Part shown: one piece after another, positions 26,883 through 38,500 of the stretch
How the letters are laid out: every line of letters starts with the position of its first letter
Position numbering within the stretch: the first letter of the stretch is position 1
Source: Schistosoma mansoni
Lineage: Eukaryota > Platyhelminthes > Trematoda > Strigeidida > Schistosomatidae
Direction of reading: 5' to 3'
Assembly: GCF_000237925.1 (NCBI RefSeq)
Contig: NW_017385995.1
Coordinates: 248,001-312,000 of the forward strand
DNA length: 64,000 bases
Program-made: the position numbers and the translations under genes
Notes under the pieces: model-generated
What the model was told of the DNA's origin: nothing
The model's input: only the letters and a program-made list of their open reading frames with translations
The model's database searches: none

Positions 26883-27950
26883 AATAAATAGAGAACCACT
26901 TTCTGTGCCTTTGACCCAGAAGTCCAATCGACAAAGCAGTGGGGCAACGTTAGGAAATGCAGTGCAATGGTAACTCGTGACCAACGATAGGTTTATACTC
27001 CATTTGTTCCTTCAAAATCCTGTAGCCCATTTATTTGTTTATTTATTTAAACACATAAATATTGGTACAAGGAAGCACCAGATAAATATGCGCCTCACAA
27101 ATCTCATTCGATTTGTGTGAGGGCTGTGATACTGCCCAGGTGCCCAGACTGAAGCAGGTGGTTTTTTTAGGGGACCACACCCGGAGCCTTTGACCTAAAG
27201 GTCTAGTCCACAAGGCAGTGGAGCATCGTAAGGAGATGCAGTCCCATGGTAGCCGGTGACCAACAGTTGGTTCATACGCCATTCGTTCCTTCAGGATCCT
27301 GGAGCCCATGTGCACCATTGGTTTGGAATCAGAGTTTTCCAACTCCCCTAGGTGGATCCTCCACATCCACCAACCCAGTTAAAGCGCCGGACATTCGCTT
27401 TTCGTCCTCACTTTTGTGAACAACATCCCCGCCACGAGAAGGCAGTGAGTAGGACTTCCCTGACAGAGGCTATATATTCGCGTGGCCATATGAGAGCATT
27501 TCGAGAGGGAGAGCAGACTCCCCACTCTCGGCCGTACCAGGGCATTTGGGGGCAAACCTGGAAACACTGGACGGCCGTTTCGTCCTATTATGGGACTCCT
27601 TAGCAGTGCGCATCCACGGACCCGCTCTCGCGAGATTCGAACCCAGGACCTACCAGTCTCGAGCCAGAGCCCTTTACCGATAGACCACTGAGCTCCTGTA
27701 GCCCATGTGCACCATTAGTTTGGAGTCAGAGTTTTCCAATCCCCTAGGCGGATCCTGCTTATCCACCAACCCGGTTCAAGCACGGGACATCCGCTTTTCA
27801 TCTTCTCAATCCCATAAACAACACATCTGCCGTGAGAAGGCAGTAAGACTGCTCTTGTAGTGGCTGTATACGCGTGGCCATGTAAGCGCATCTCTAGAGG
27901 GAGAGCTGGCCCCTCACTCTCGACCGTACCAAGGCACACCTGATGTCTGA
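26883..27950. repeat. Composite island of repeat 'X' copies split by a hammerhead SINE
   Basis: 27040-27555 is the longest copy of an unclassified dispersed repeat X, from TTTATTTAAACACAT to CCGTACCAGGGCA. Its middle (27184-27310) recurs at 26897-27022, and its right half (27299-27550) recurs at 27696-27945. A partial hammerhead SINE occupies 27556-27696 between two X copies. I see no protein domain and cannot name the family. Confidence 0.7.
27556..27696 (-). mobile_element. Hammerhead-bearing SINE (Sm-alpha type), partial
   Basis: The minus strand has a tRNA-like B box (GGGTTCGAATCTCG) followed by the ribozyme arms GCACTG...GGACGAAAC...GTCCAGTG. The CUGANGA core reads CTAAGGAG, so one core G is changed and self-cleavage is unlikely. 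Confidence 0.75.
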
Positions 27951-28153
27951 AGCCTCATGACAAAATCGGTCATTTGAATGACCTTTAATGCTTAAGCTCG
28001 TCAAATTGCTAAAAATTCTATCATCCAATTCTTAGTCATACGATAGCTTCTAGATGTTTATTTAATCTAATAGTTACCAGTAGCCCCCCTACTTATTGAC
28101 TAGTCACCATTCTAGTCACGCTTGTTACTAATTCGTTGGTGCTTAACTAAATC

Positions 28154-28399
28154 TTAGGATCTATGTGGTTTATGCTTCGCATTTGGCAAACTAGAATACA
28201 CGGCGTCAGTAAAACATTGAGATTCATTCTTACCCACTTTTGATTTGCTATCCGTAGTAACTCTGTACGAATGTTTACGTTCGCCTGTTATGTGATCAGA
28301 GGTACCTCCAAAATCCATGGTATTTAGGCATATCAGTGTTACTATAGATTTGTTATAACACCACTTTCTCTGTTGCTTTCCTGTAGAAGTAGGCTCCAT
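28154..28399 (-). CDS. Possible small open reading frame divergent from GABPA
   Basis: This 81-residue frame begins MEPTSTGKQQRKW and ends KPHRS. It is hydrophilic, with no signal peptide, membrane span or known motif. It lies about 640 bp upstream of the GABPA start on the opposite strand, so a shared promoter is conceivable. No splice sites or polyadenylation signal were checked convincingly. It may be a chance frame or part of decayed repeat sequence. Confidence 0.25.
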   Translation of the reverse strand: MEPTSTGKQQRKWCYNKSIVTLICLNTMDFGGTSDHITGERKHSYRVTTDSKSKVGKNESQCFTDAVYSSLPNAKHKPHRS

Positions 28400-29020
28400 C
28401 AATTCGCTGTTGCTCACTCTTAACTGAGACCCCTAGTCATAGAGTCACTAACCTGAGGCTGTTTATTAAATTAAACTGGACCTGTAAACTTCAATGGTAG
28501 TAGTAAACTGTCGGTGTTGGCTTTACTTTGTAGCAATCAGTTTCAGTTTGTTGTGTTGGGCTGATCTTAGTACAGGACAAAGGTTGAACTACGCTATGGG
28601 GTTGTAGTGTCGCCAAAACTGAAGGCTCACGAATCACTACCTATCGACATTCATTAAGGTTTGGGCAGAAAATATGCGAGAAGTAAATTATTCCCCTGAA
28701 GAAGCGAAGACTAAAATGTTGGGACTATTTCAATTTTAAACACTTAGATTACTCCGTGTAACTACATCTAATGCATTAAGGATTCAGCTTTAATTTATCC
28801 GTATCCTTTGCAGGAATATCTAGCATCCCTGTGGTCATAAAAGCGTTTAGGTGACTAACTAGTGGTTTATTTCATATCTTTGACAATCCTTACACTTATC
28901 CAACGGTGTTTACAACTCCGGAATTTCTGTCTTGAAGATGTATTGGATCTCTAGTTTCTTTTTCGACAAACGGTATTGATTTTCACGTTATCAAAATGTT
29001 TGATTTCTATTGCTTTACAG

Positions 29021-29043
29021 GAAATGTTTGAGAAGTACTAGCC
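29021..29043 (+). promoter_or_regulatory. 5' leader after a splice acceptor, with a 5-codon upstream ORF
   Basis: TGCTTTACAG ends at 29020, so the first coding exon is joined to a cis or trans leader. The leader carries ATG TTT GAG AAG TAC TAG (29024-29041), out of frame with and two bases before the GABPA ATG. The schistosome spliced leader ends in AUG. If it is trans-spliced here, that AUG would be in frame with the short upstream ORF. Confidence 0.55.
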
Positions 29044-29562
29044 ATGGCTAAAATTTCCAACCGTAAACTGTCAAAAAATGTCCATTCATCTCTTGAGTGG
29101 AATTTTCAGAATAACGATCCAAACTCTTCCAGCGATTCATGTTGGTCTTGGTCGGATGTCTATAGATATCAAAGAAACAACAGTGCTCAAGACAACCGTG
29201 TTAAAGTCGTAGTGTCTGTAGAACAAACTTTGTATGATGTCGCTGAACTGCTTGAAAGGAGACTAGGGATTTGTCTTACTGGCTGCCAGTTTTATCTTCA
29301 AGATCGAATCAAGGTAAATCCTTTTGCAAGCTATTTTATGTTTTAGCTTCGTGGAGAATCGCCTTTGGTTGAACATTGTGTAGAAATATCCGGTTTAGTT
29401 CAGCTATTACTTGAGGTAAAAACAGCACATGCAGGCTATCCCTTTCGACTCAATGTTGTCGATATTCAAATCCCAGAATCCGTTGATCATCATGGATCTA
29501 ACTCCACTATGCCAACCGAAAAAAGCAAACGTTCTGGTATCGCAAAAGGACCAGGACAACAG
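29044..29562 (+). CDS. GABPA: GABPA exons 1-2, OST domain split by a 33-bp intron
   Basis: Exon 1 (90 codons) ends ...LQDRIK before GTAAAT. The intron 29314-29346 is 33 bp and ends TTTTAG. Exon 2 (72 codons) resumes [10 protein letters not shown]. Without removal of this intron the OST fold would be interrupted and translation would stop at the TAG of the acceptor. This order of motifs aligns with vertebrate GABPA (LEPRLQCSL...ICLQDIQL...LFDQG...VQLSVQV). Confidence 0.92.
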
Positions 29563-32500
29563 GTGATTTCTCAGTTTTGGTATTTATTGTTATTTATACC
29601 GCCATTTTGTCATACTTGTCATTCCGAGTTGTATGTCCCAATCTCCGTTATTCGTATTTATTCAAGGTTCACCGTCTCTCGTTTGAATCTCCTCAAGTTG
29701 AGATATAATCTTAACAATCTTCCCATAATCTGGATCAAAAAGTTCATTTTCCGTAGATGTTGCAAAACCTTTAATCCTTGTCATTTATTTTAAGCACATA
29801 TACTCTGGTATAACAGAGCACCAAAAAGTGTGCTATGAAGATGAAACGTTTTGAACACAATGAAGGGAAAAATAGTACAATCAAAAAAGGAATGGATGGG
29901 AGTAGCATTTAATGAGAGACAGCTCAGTTAAAGGTACGGTCAAAAAAGACCTTCATCTCACTTTTATGGATAACGTAATATTAAACTACAACAGAACACT
30001 CATCGGCTTTCATAATTAGCCGGTTGGAAAGAGGAAGAGCAGACTCCCTGTCATCGCCGTAACACGGCATCTGGACATCCTTGAAAACCGGCGACATTTC
30101 AGCTAGTATGCTTTTTGCGTAATATTTAGTTAGAAAAATTTTAAAAAATTTCTTTTTACTATGTCCCTTATCCAAAGTAGTCATACCCAATCATCTTATC
30201 ACAAGTAGTTGGTTTTCATCTGACTAAGCTATGAAATTTCCCACATCTTTTTCATCGACTTTTTTCAGATATCCAGTGTAAATTCGGCAAAAAACGAGGA
30301 ATCGAGGAATGATAGTGCTCTTTCAAGTTCTAACAGACCAACAAGTCCAAAACCCGAATGCATATCCCCCCTCACTGTTGCCGCAGCTGTGGCTGCGGCA
30401 GCTGATATTGCATCAGGAGGGTCTGGTTTGTTGGAATCACAGCCTTCTCTCAATGAAAATGGTATGGTCTCAGATGAATCTGTTATTTCAGAAGCATGCA
30501 CTATTCTTGATATACACTCATCTCAAAATCCTTATTTAGGATCCCAGTTGGAACCTGGTGGAATTCCTGGAGCTTACGACTTGGAAAGCTTATCAAGATG
30601 GGTTCCTGATGGCCACTATCGTCGTTTAATGGAAATGAATGATATTCCACGTGATCCTATCGAGTGGAATTCGACACAGGTAAGTAGATTTTTATCTTAA
30701 GTTGTTTCAACCCAACCTATCAAGTCTGGTTTCAACAGTCAGGTTTTCAAGTTGACTTACAACCTAATGTTTTAATTTCTTTGTTACAGTATTTATGATC
30801 TTATTTTGTTTCAAGACGGGTTGATAGATCTACTTGTTGAATTAAGTGCTCATCGTTCCCGCATAGTTTAATTCTCCAATTAACAGAAATTTCACTAGTC
30901 TTATTCATCATCAAGAAATCCTTATGAAAGTATCGTTTGTCAGATTCATGTTTTGTAGTCACAGTCACACAATTCGGCAGTTACACAGGCTGAATTTCGA
31001 AATTCTTTACACTCCTTAGAAAATTTGTCGCGCCAATATCTTTGGAACATTACTGCCAGTTACAAGCTTTTGTTTCACAAACACCAAACAGGTTTTATTC
31101 TAATGCTAACTTACGCTTGTTGCCTCTCGTAAAAAAGCATAAGACGTCCACCAGGTTTGTCCATAGAACTGTCTCCTGGACAATTCTTTTCAGTTGTTTC
31201 TTCGATCGTTGGTGGAGTGACATCTGTAGGTTGGTCTCTAGGTGCTGCTCTGATGTCCGCTAGATTCAATAGAGCTGGTCTATTCAACAGTTCCTCAAAG
31301 TGTTCTACCCATATGTTCCCCTGCACTTGAATCTCAGTGACTGGCTTGCTTTGTCCTTGACTGGTCTCTGGTCTACCATATTTCCCTGCTAGTTTCTTCG
31401 CTGTGTCATATAGATAGTTGTTTCATATTTCCTTCTCCTGCAGCTTTTTCTTCTGTCACTGTTAGGTCTTCCAAGTATTTCTGCTTGTCGGCTCTAGACG
31501 TCATTTATACTGAATGCAAATTTACAAATAAATTATCGGTTCACCATTTTCTGTCGAGAAAATAAAAACAATCTTATTATTGCTTAGCTAGCGATTTTAT
31601 CAGTTAAGCGATAGAGCGAAAATATAGGTTATCAAATACTAGCAAGCTTCTCATATCAATGACCTTCGAAGAAGACAGATGTGAACGAGGATATAGTGCA
31701 TATTTTATATCCCTTTCCTTAACAGACAAATGACTCTTGATTATCGTATCTAGTGTAAGCACGTTGACCATTTCTGTTTACTAAAATGAACGAAACTGTT
31801 AATTGTTTACAACTCACATAAAGTTAGTTTTAAGGTATGTACATGTGCCAGTATTAAGAGGTATCAGTCTGTACACCAGGATAAGCTTAAGATGTTAGGA
31901 CACGTTACGATTTCTGAGAAATGACTTTTCGTAACTGTAACAATCGCTGTTCTTGATAAAATCCTTTAGAAGACTTTCTTTTTATGTGTCTGATGGTCGC
32001 ATTATGGTGACCTGCACGGTTTGATCAACATTTTTTCCAATCTCGCTGTTGTTATAATCGTAGATGGTTAGAGAAATTATGAAGTAGGATTGAAATGAAA
32101 TTAAGAATTTTACAAGACATTTACTGATAAGTAAACGTTTAGTGACTAACGCGTAAAATCAGATGGCAGAGAATAGCTGTCTTACGACTCAAGAAGGAAA
32201 CTGAGATAACCCACCCGTTTGATACACAGGTGAATGACGGTTGACTAAGGGTCCTTACAGATTACAAAAAGCTAAAAATTAAAACACTTCCTATGGACTA
32301 TCTAATAACTTCAACTCAAAATGCTACAACAGATATGAGGAACAATCTAACATCTAATAAATACGTTGTTTTCTAAATGAATGTCCAACGACGGATATCC
32401 AGTTCAATGGACAAGAACTTTACTTAATATGTGTGACGTTTTTCTCAGTACTCGGTTGATACCACGTTCTCTATGTTTACTGAAACTACGTAAATATATG

Positions 32501-35500
32501 AAAGTTTGTATGATAAGCCATTAATTATACTTGTCATTGTTAAGACTAAAGAGATTATCCAACTGTTCAAATACTGAACTAGGAGATATAGACCGTATAG
32601 TTAGAGTTTATTTGTTAAATCAAGTGTTTAAACCAATAAAGAAAAATTGTAGCATTAGTGTATTCCGGCTTTCACCATGAGGCGTCATAATTCTAAATAA
32701 AGATCCTTCAACTCTAAGGAGAGAGTTTGAGTGGTGTAGATGGTTTTTTTAGCGTTTTTTTTAGCAAGGTCTTCTACGGGTAGAGGTTGTTGATCCTTCC
32801 CCAATCCTCTTCTTTTACCCAAACTCGGAACCGGCCGTAACCCTAAAAGAGCTGCAGGCCTGGTTTTTATTTTAATACATTATGACATTATTAACAGATG
32901 TTGGTGTACTTACCACTTGTTTAAGTTTCTTTTGGATTTTGAGTGGCCAGAAAATTGATTAGACTTCTTTGCTTATCACATCTGAAATATCAGGTTCCTT
33001 AAAACTATAAAAATAGTCATTCGTTCACTATCAGCGTAGGGCCTGGCGCTGATGTGAGTTGTTACAAGTCACTATCATACTGGCACGACAAAATGAATGG
33101 CGAACGAGACCGAAATAATGTTTTAGCAATGACATGGAGAAAGACCAAACATTGAGAATATGGCTCAGAAAGACAATGAGAAGGTGTGTATGAAGGGATA
33201 TTAGGATTCAAGATCGAGAGGAAGACAGATGTATATGAATGATTATGGACTATTCTGAGCCGTATCACCTTAAGTCTCCAATCGCAGATCCTAGTTATCA
33301 TGCGGACCTCAACCAGGTAGTCTGCATCTACCAACATGCCTCAGACCAGCAGTCAATGATATGGACCGATTAACTGTTGATCTGAATCATGTTGGTAGAT
33401 CCAGACTACCTGGTTGAGGTCGTTGTGGTAACCACAATTAGTGGCTGGAGACTTTGGATGATATTGACTCGAAAAAATTTCACAATGGCACAGGTTGTTC
33501 CTTCGTGGTTGTATTCCTATAGAACCTGAGTCCTGGAATCTCTGTACTTTTTCTACATGTGGTTTTTTCTACTACTGTCGATACTATTCCTACTCCTACT
33601 ACTCTGGGATTCGTCTTGAAATAATTTTCTCTCACTGTGCTAATGTGGCATAACAACTTAAACCGATGCACATGTGTCAGGTTCTACGTTGCGTGTAATT
33701 AAAAATGATCATTGTTTTTTTTATTTTAGTTGATTCATTGCCTAATATTATTGGGTTGTTTAGTCAAGCATTATAGTTTTTCTACACCTGAAATTTGTCT
33801 TTTATTGATGTGTATATTTTGACAAAGAAACGTTTAATAATGTTTTTTTTTAAATTTAGGTTATTATGTGGATAAATTGGGCTTGCAAACAATTTAGGAT
33901 TGAAGGCCTAAAAGGCGAAAAGCTGTTCAACATGCCCGGGTCTCGCATGTTTGTTCTAACACCAGATGATTGGCGACGTTTAGTTCCCAACGCCAACGTT
34001 AACTTCTTAACTCACTTAGAGCTACTTAAACGGTGTCGAAATGTTTGTATGTTCTTATTATTTGTTTCTGTTTTACAGATTTTAAGATTTATTGTACAGT
34101 TTATGTATGGATCTAGCATTATAATGGAAAGTGACTGACTTAGTTATAGCTTACGTTTTTTTCTATACATTCATTTTTCGACTAACATTTTGTGTTTTTG
34201 TTCGGGTTAAATAGTCACTTGTAATCATCGTTGTGGAAAATGGCATAGTTATGTATCCGTTCAACTGTCCACATCACACCGGGAAATGAAATTAACAAGA
34301 TGAATTACTAAGTATGAAATTATATTAAAACTAGGGAAAGGTAGAAAATAAATCCATTCTGGATACTGTGACCACTTTTGAGCCTTGTCACATAAGGTCA
34401 TTAACGATTGGTCACAATTATCGTATTGGTACTAACTAGGTAGTCTTCAACCGACATGAATCAGTGATTTCATCTCCTGGTTTGACCGCCCCTAGTTTTT
34501 CTCCAGCCTCTTCCTACTCCAGTCAACATTACACATCAAGATAGTGGTTGTTGGGAATGTGGAATAGATATTTGAGCCACCACTGTCAAAGGTTCATAGT
34601 CTCACCAACCGATTCCCCGTTTCTTCATCGTCTGCTACTCTTAACCTCAGGATATCTCACTTGGTTGTTACACGATATGCTTAAAATGTTGTGAAAACAT
34701 TTTTTATCTAAAATACCCAGCCTACGCATATCTTCTATTCATATTGGATATTTCTCACAGCAATAAGATGGTACAAAGCTTATTGTCGTTCAGTAGGTTC
34801 ATCCTTTGATATACAGACGGATATCTCACCTACCCCACTAGTGATGGAAGTTGGTAAAAAACAAGTGAGGTTTTTCATTTTGTGCCGATATTTCTCTATA
34901 CATTAATCCTCTGGGGCTGGTAAGACTTTTAAATGAAGTGATCGACACGTTTTGCTTTAATGTATCTATAAATATTTCAAGATGATTATTGTTAGACTTA
35001 TACTGTTATGTATTATTTTTATTGATGTTATAGAAATAAGTTAATTTGTGTTTCTTATGATACGTAAAATGGGTTTTATGATGACATACACCTCTTTGTT
35101 TTAGGTGTTCCGTATTGTCCACAACCTCCACAACAGAGCGCAACCCAATCCCAAAAACTGTACAGACAAATGTCACGATCTCGCTTTCGTAGCTCAAGAA
35201 ATTTAACGGAAACGAATTCAAGTAGGAGTTTTAGTGGAAGTAAGTATTCACAGTATGAGATTTGTTGCAGTATCATATTGCATTCATTGAGTTTTTCCAC
35301 TGTAGTAATATGAAATAATCGCGTCTTAGTAAATGGATCTTTCACAATCTAATAAAATCCTGTTCATCATGGTAATATAGAATATTAGAAGGGATATCAG
35401 TGAAAATAACAGGTTTATCCACAGATAGTTTGAATTTAGTCTAGGGGCGTAATATTGTATTCATCATCTACACCTCATCACTTCCCTGGGAGCGTTTTGG

Positions 35501-38500
35501 ACAGTTTTTTGTGTTGTAATTAAATGAATAAATAAAAATGGTTCATCGAAAGTACAACTCTAAATAATCTCTAACTACTAGTTACAGTAGGGCTCCGTTA
35601 ATCAGAATAATCAATATTATGACGTTATGAAATGAAATCCGAGATCTAGATTATGCAATTAATTTTAGTTCTTGCCAATGCTTTCTGCAGTTATTTTTCT
35701 ACAAGGTTTGGTTAATACTTTTTCGAATTTAACACCATGATATATAAGTTGACGTGACATCACAACACTTCGTTCATGTGTTCTGATCAGATTACATTCA
35801 GGATCGTTGTATAAAGTTTCAAACTAAGTCATGACATACTTGAGATTGTATATTTGATATTTTACATTATGATTCGGTCTGTACCCAACTAATCTACTCA
35901 ACTTTTATTATTCTGACCTAATGAAATTCGTAGGAATAAGACTGATACCCATAATCATTGCTTTCGTTTCGTGGAGGCTTTATGTAAGGAAGGATCCGAA
36001 TTAGATCTAAGAGTATTCTGGTTGGAGATAAAGGAATTCTGAAAACTTTCGAACTAAAGAAGTGTGTTATGACAAGATGTTTTTCAGTCTAATTTAAACC
36101 TCATAATTGCTTTTCTAAAAGTAAGAGTATTGATAACAATTATTACAAATACGTAAGTTCATTACGTTGGATTGTAGTCTATCAACTTCACAATAGATGA
36201 TGCTATCTAGACTAGCTTGGCTGCTACATAGCATTTACTCGAAATTCTAAATCCTTATTGGTAATTACACAGAACAACAGTAATGTGTATCTAGCAGTGG
36301 GTTAATACTTAAAACGTTTGGATCTCAGCAACTAAGTCTAAGGGTCGTACTCCATTCCACTTCTGTTTGGGCAACCGGGTGATATCATCCCTCACACTTA
36401 AAGTGTGGCTCATTCAAGTACTTGGTGAATGAGTTAGTTTATAGTTACCTATTTTTCTCATCATCCTGTTTGTGGAAAGTTGATAACCATTATCACATTT
36501 TCAACAAGTTTTCAAGCTTTTAATGTATAGTTTGTTTGTTGGTATTAAAATTTTGGGTTTATGTCAAAGATATGATTTATTCGGTACTTACTATTCCGTA
36601 TCAGTTCATTTAATTGTTTGTTGATTACAAAGGTATTGTGTTTGCGCCGTCGTACTCTGGAGCCTTAAATTCCTACGATATGAATAATGTTAATCCACGA
36701 CTGATGTGTTCAAAACCAGTGTTTCTGTCATGTAGTGATTCTAATGGTCACGTTCCAACATCCAGTGCGGTTACACTAAACTCATTCATGAACGAAACGA
36801 CTGCTAATCAGAATTCATCCAACTACACAAATAACGGGTTATGTGAGTCTTCAGGTGGTGGCCAGTTAGTTCATGTAAGTCTTTTATTAATCTTGCTTAT
36901 CTTTGTTGAATTTCGGGTAATTATTTCAGTCTTGTTATTCAAAACCTATGACTCGATATTTTTATCATATGTTAACAAAAATAAATAGATATATTTTACG
37001 TATTGATTAGAAAACAATTACATTCAAATGGTATATGAGAGTCACTAACATCATAATGGTTAAAAATACTAGTCAAATAATCTCTCCCTACAACTTTTGT
37101 GAAGCACTGTTAGTCTTTAAACTGCACATGAACGTGTATATATCTTTGTTTTTGTTCATTTAAAGTGTTTTTTTTCAGCAAATGGCAAATGAAAAGTTAA
37201 AAAAAAACAGACTAATTACCAATCTATTAGTCCAGTTTCACTTAACAATAAACTATCATTTAAAAAATGTGCTAGCGTTAGTAAAGTAACAGACCTTAAT
37301 TGAACATCATAACATATAACTGAATACTTAACTTCAAATCTCAAGGGATAATAATACTACGCGGTTGCCTAAACTTGAATTAGATGGAGCGGGGTCTGTA
37401 AGCCTCCCACCTTTTGGCTAAAAGTCAAACGCTTTAAACATGAAGCCATCGCTCCATCTCTCAGGATAAACATATATGCAAAAGTTTCTAAAATATTGTA
37501 CATACATTTGGAGCGCTTGTGTTATTAATTTTATTAAGACTACTGTGAAGACACAGGATATCATCTTTAGCCGAGTTCATCATAGTTGATATAAGACTCA
37601 TATGAATTCTACCCTGTTTAATATTTCTGTTACACAGTCTTCATCTAGGAACACCAAAATTTAGCTATATTCCATGAATATCATTAATGAAATAGTTTCT
37701 TTTTTAACTTTTCAGGGTGCATTTTTATTAACTCAAAATGGAAACGCTCTTCAACAAGGAATTTCTAATTCTCAATCATCTGCAGCTGGTCAAGTTCAAC
37801 TGTGGCAGTTTTTACTTGAACTACTTACAGATTGGAGATATCGCGAAGCTATACATTGGATTAGTGATGATGGTGAATTTAAATTAAGTAATCCTGAACA
37901 AGTAGCTGCAATGTGGGGTCATCGAAAAAACAAGCCTGCTATGAATTACGAGAAGTTATCTCGAGCATTACGATACTATTATGATGGTGATATGATTTCA
38001 AAGGTATTGATTATAATAGTAATGCTTTTTCAAGTGATTTATACTTTTATGCCTGAAATTTATTTTGATCTCCAGATAAAATAATGCTTTTAAATGTGTG
38101 TTCTTAGTTTTCACTGATTGTTCAAGGATTATGTAAACCTGTCTCCCAAGCTGTAGTAAATGAAACACGATTAAATGTTTAAACCATCAGTTCACAAGGA
38201 CACATATAATAGCCATTTGTCTTCATACTTTTACTTCAATTGGTTAATTGGGTTCTCATGAACTTCGTTTTTATCATAATTTTTAAACTTCTTATTCTTG
38301 TATTTAATTCGATGGCTCGTGAGTCGTATTCCATTTGCCTTTGTAGATATTAGGACTTTTCACCTGGAAAGTCTTTTCCCGTTATTTGAAGGTGACGACT
38401 AGTTTTAGTGACTTAAACGACCAGTGCATCAAGTGTTATCATTTATTCTTGGGTTTCCCTATATTGTGATCAGATTTCCTCCTAGATTACATCTGATACA

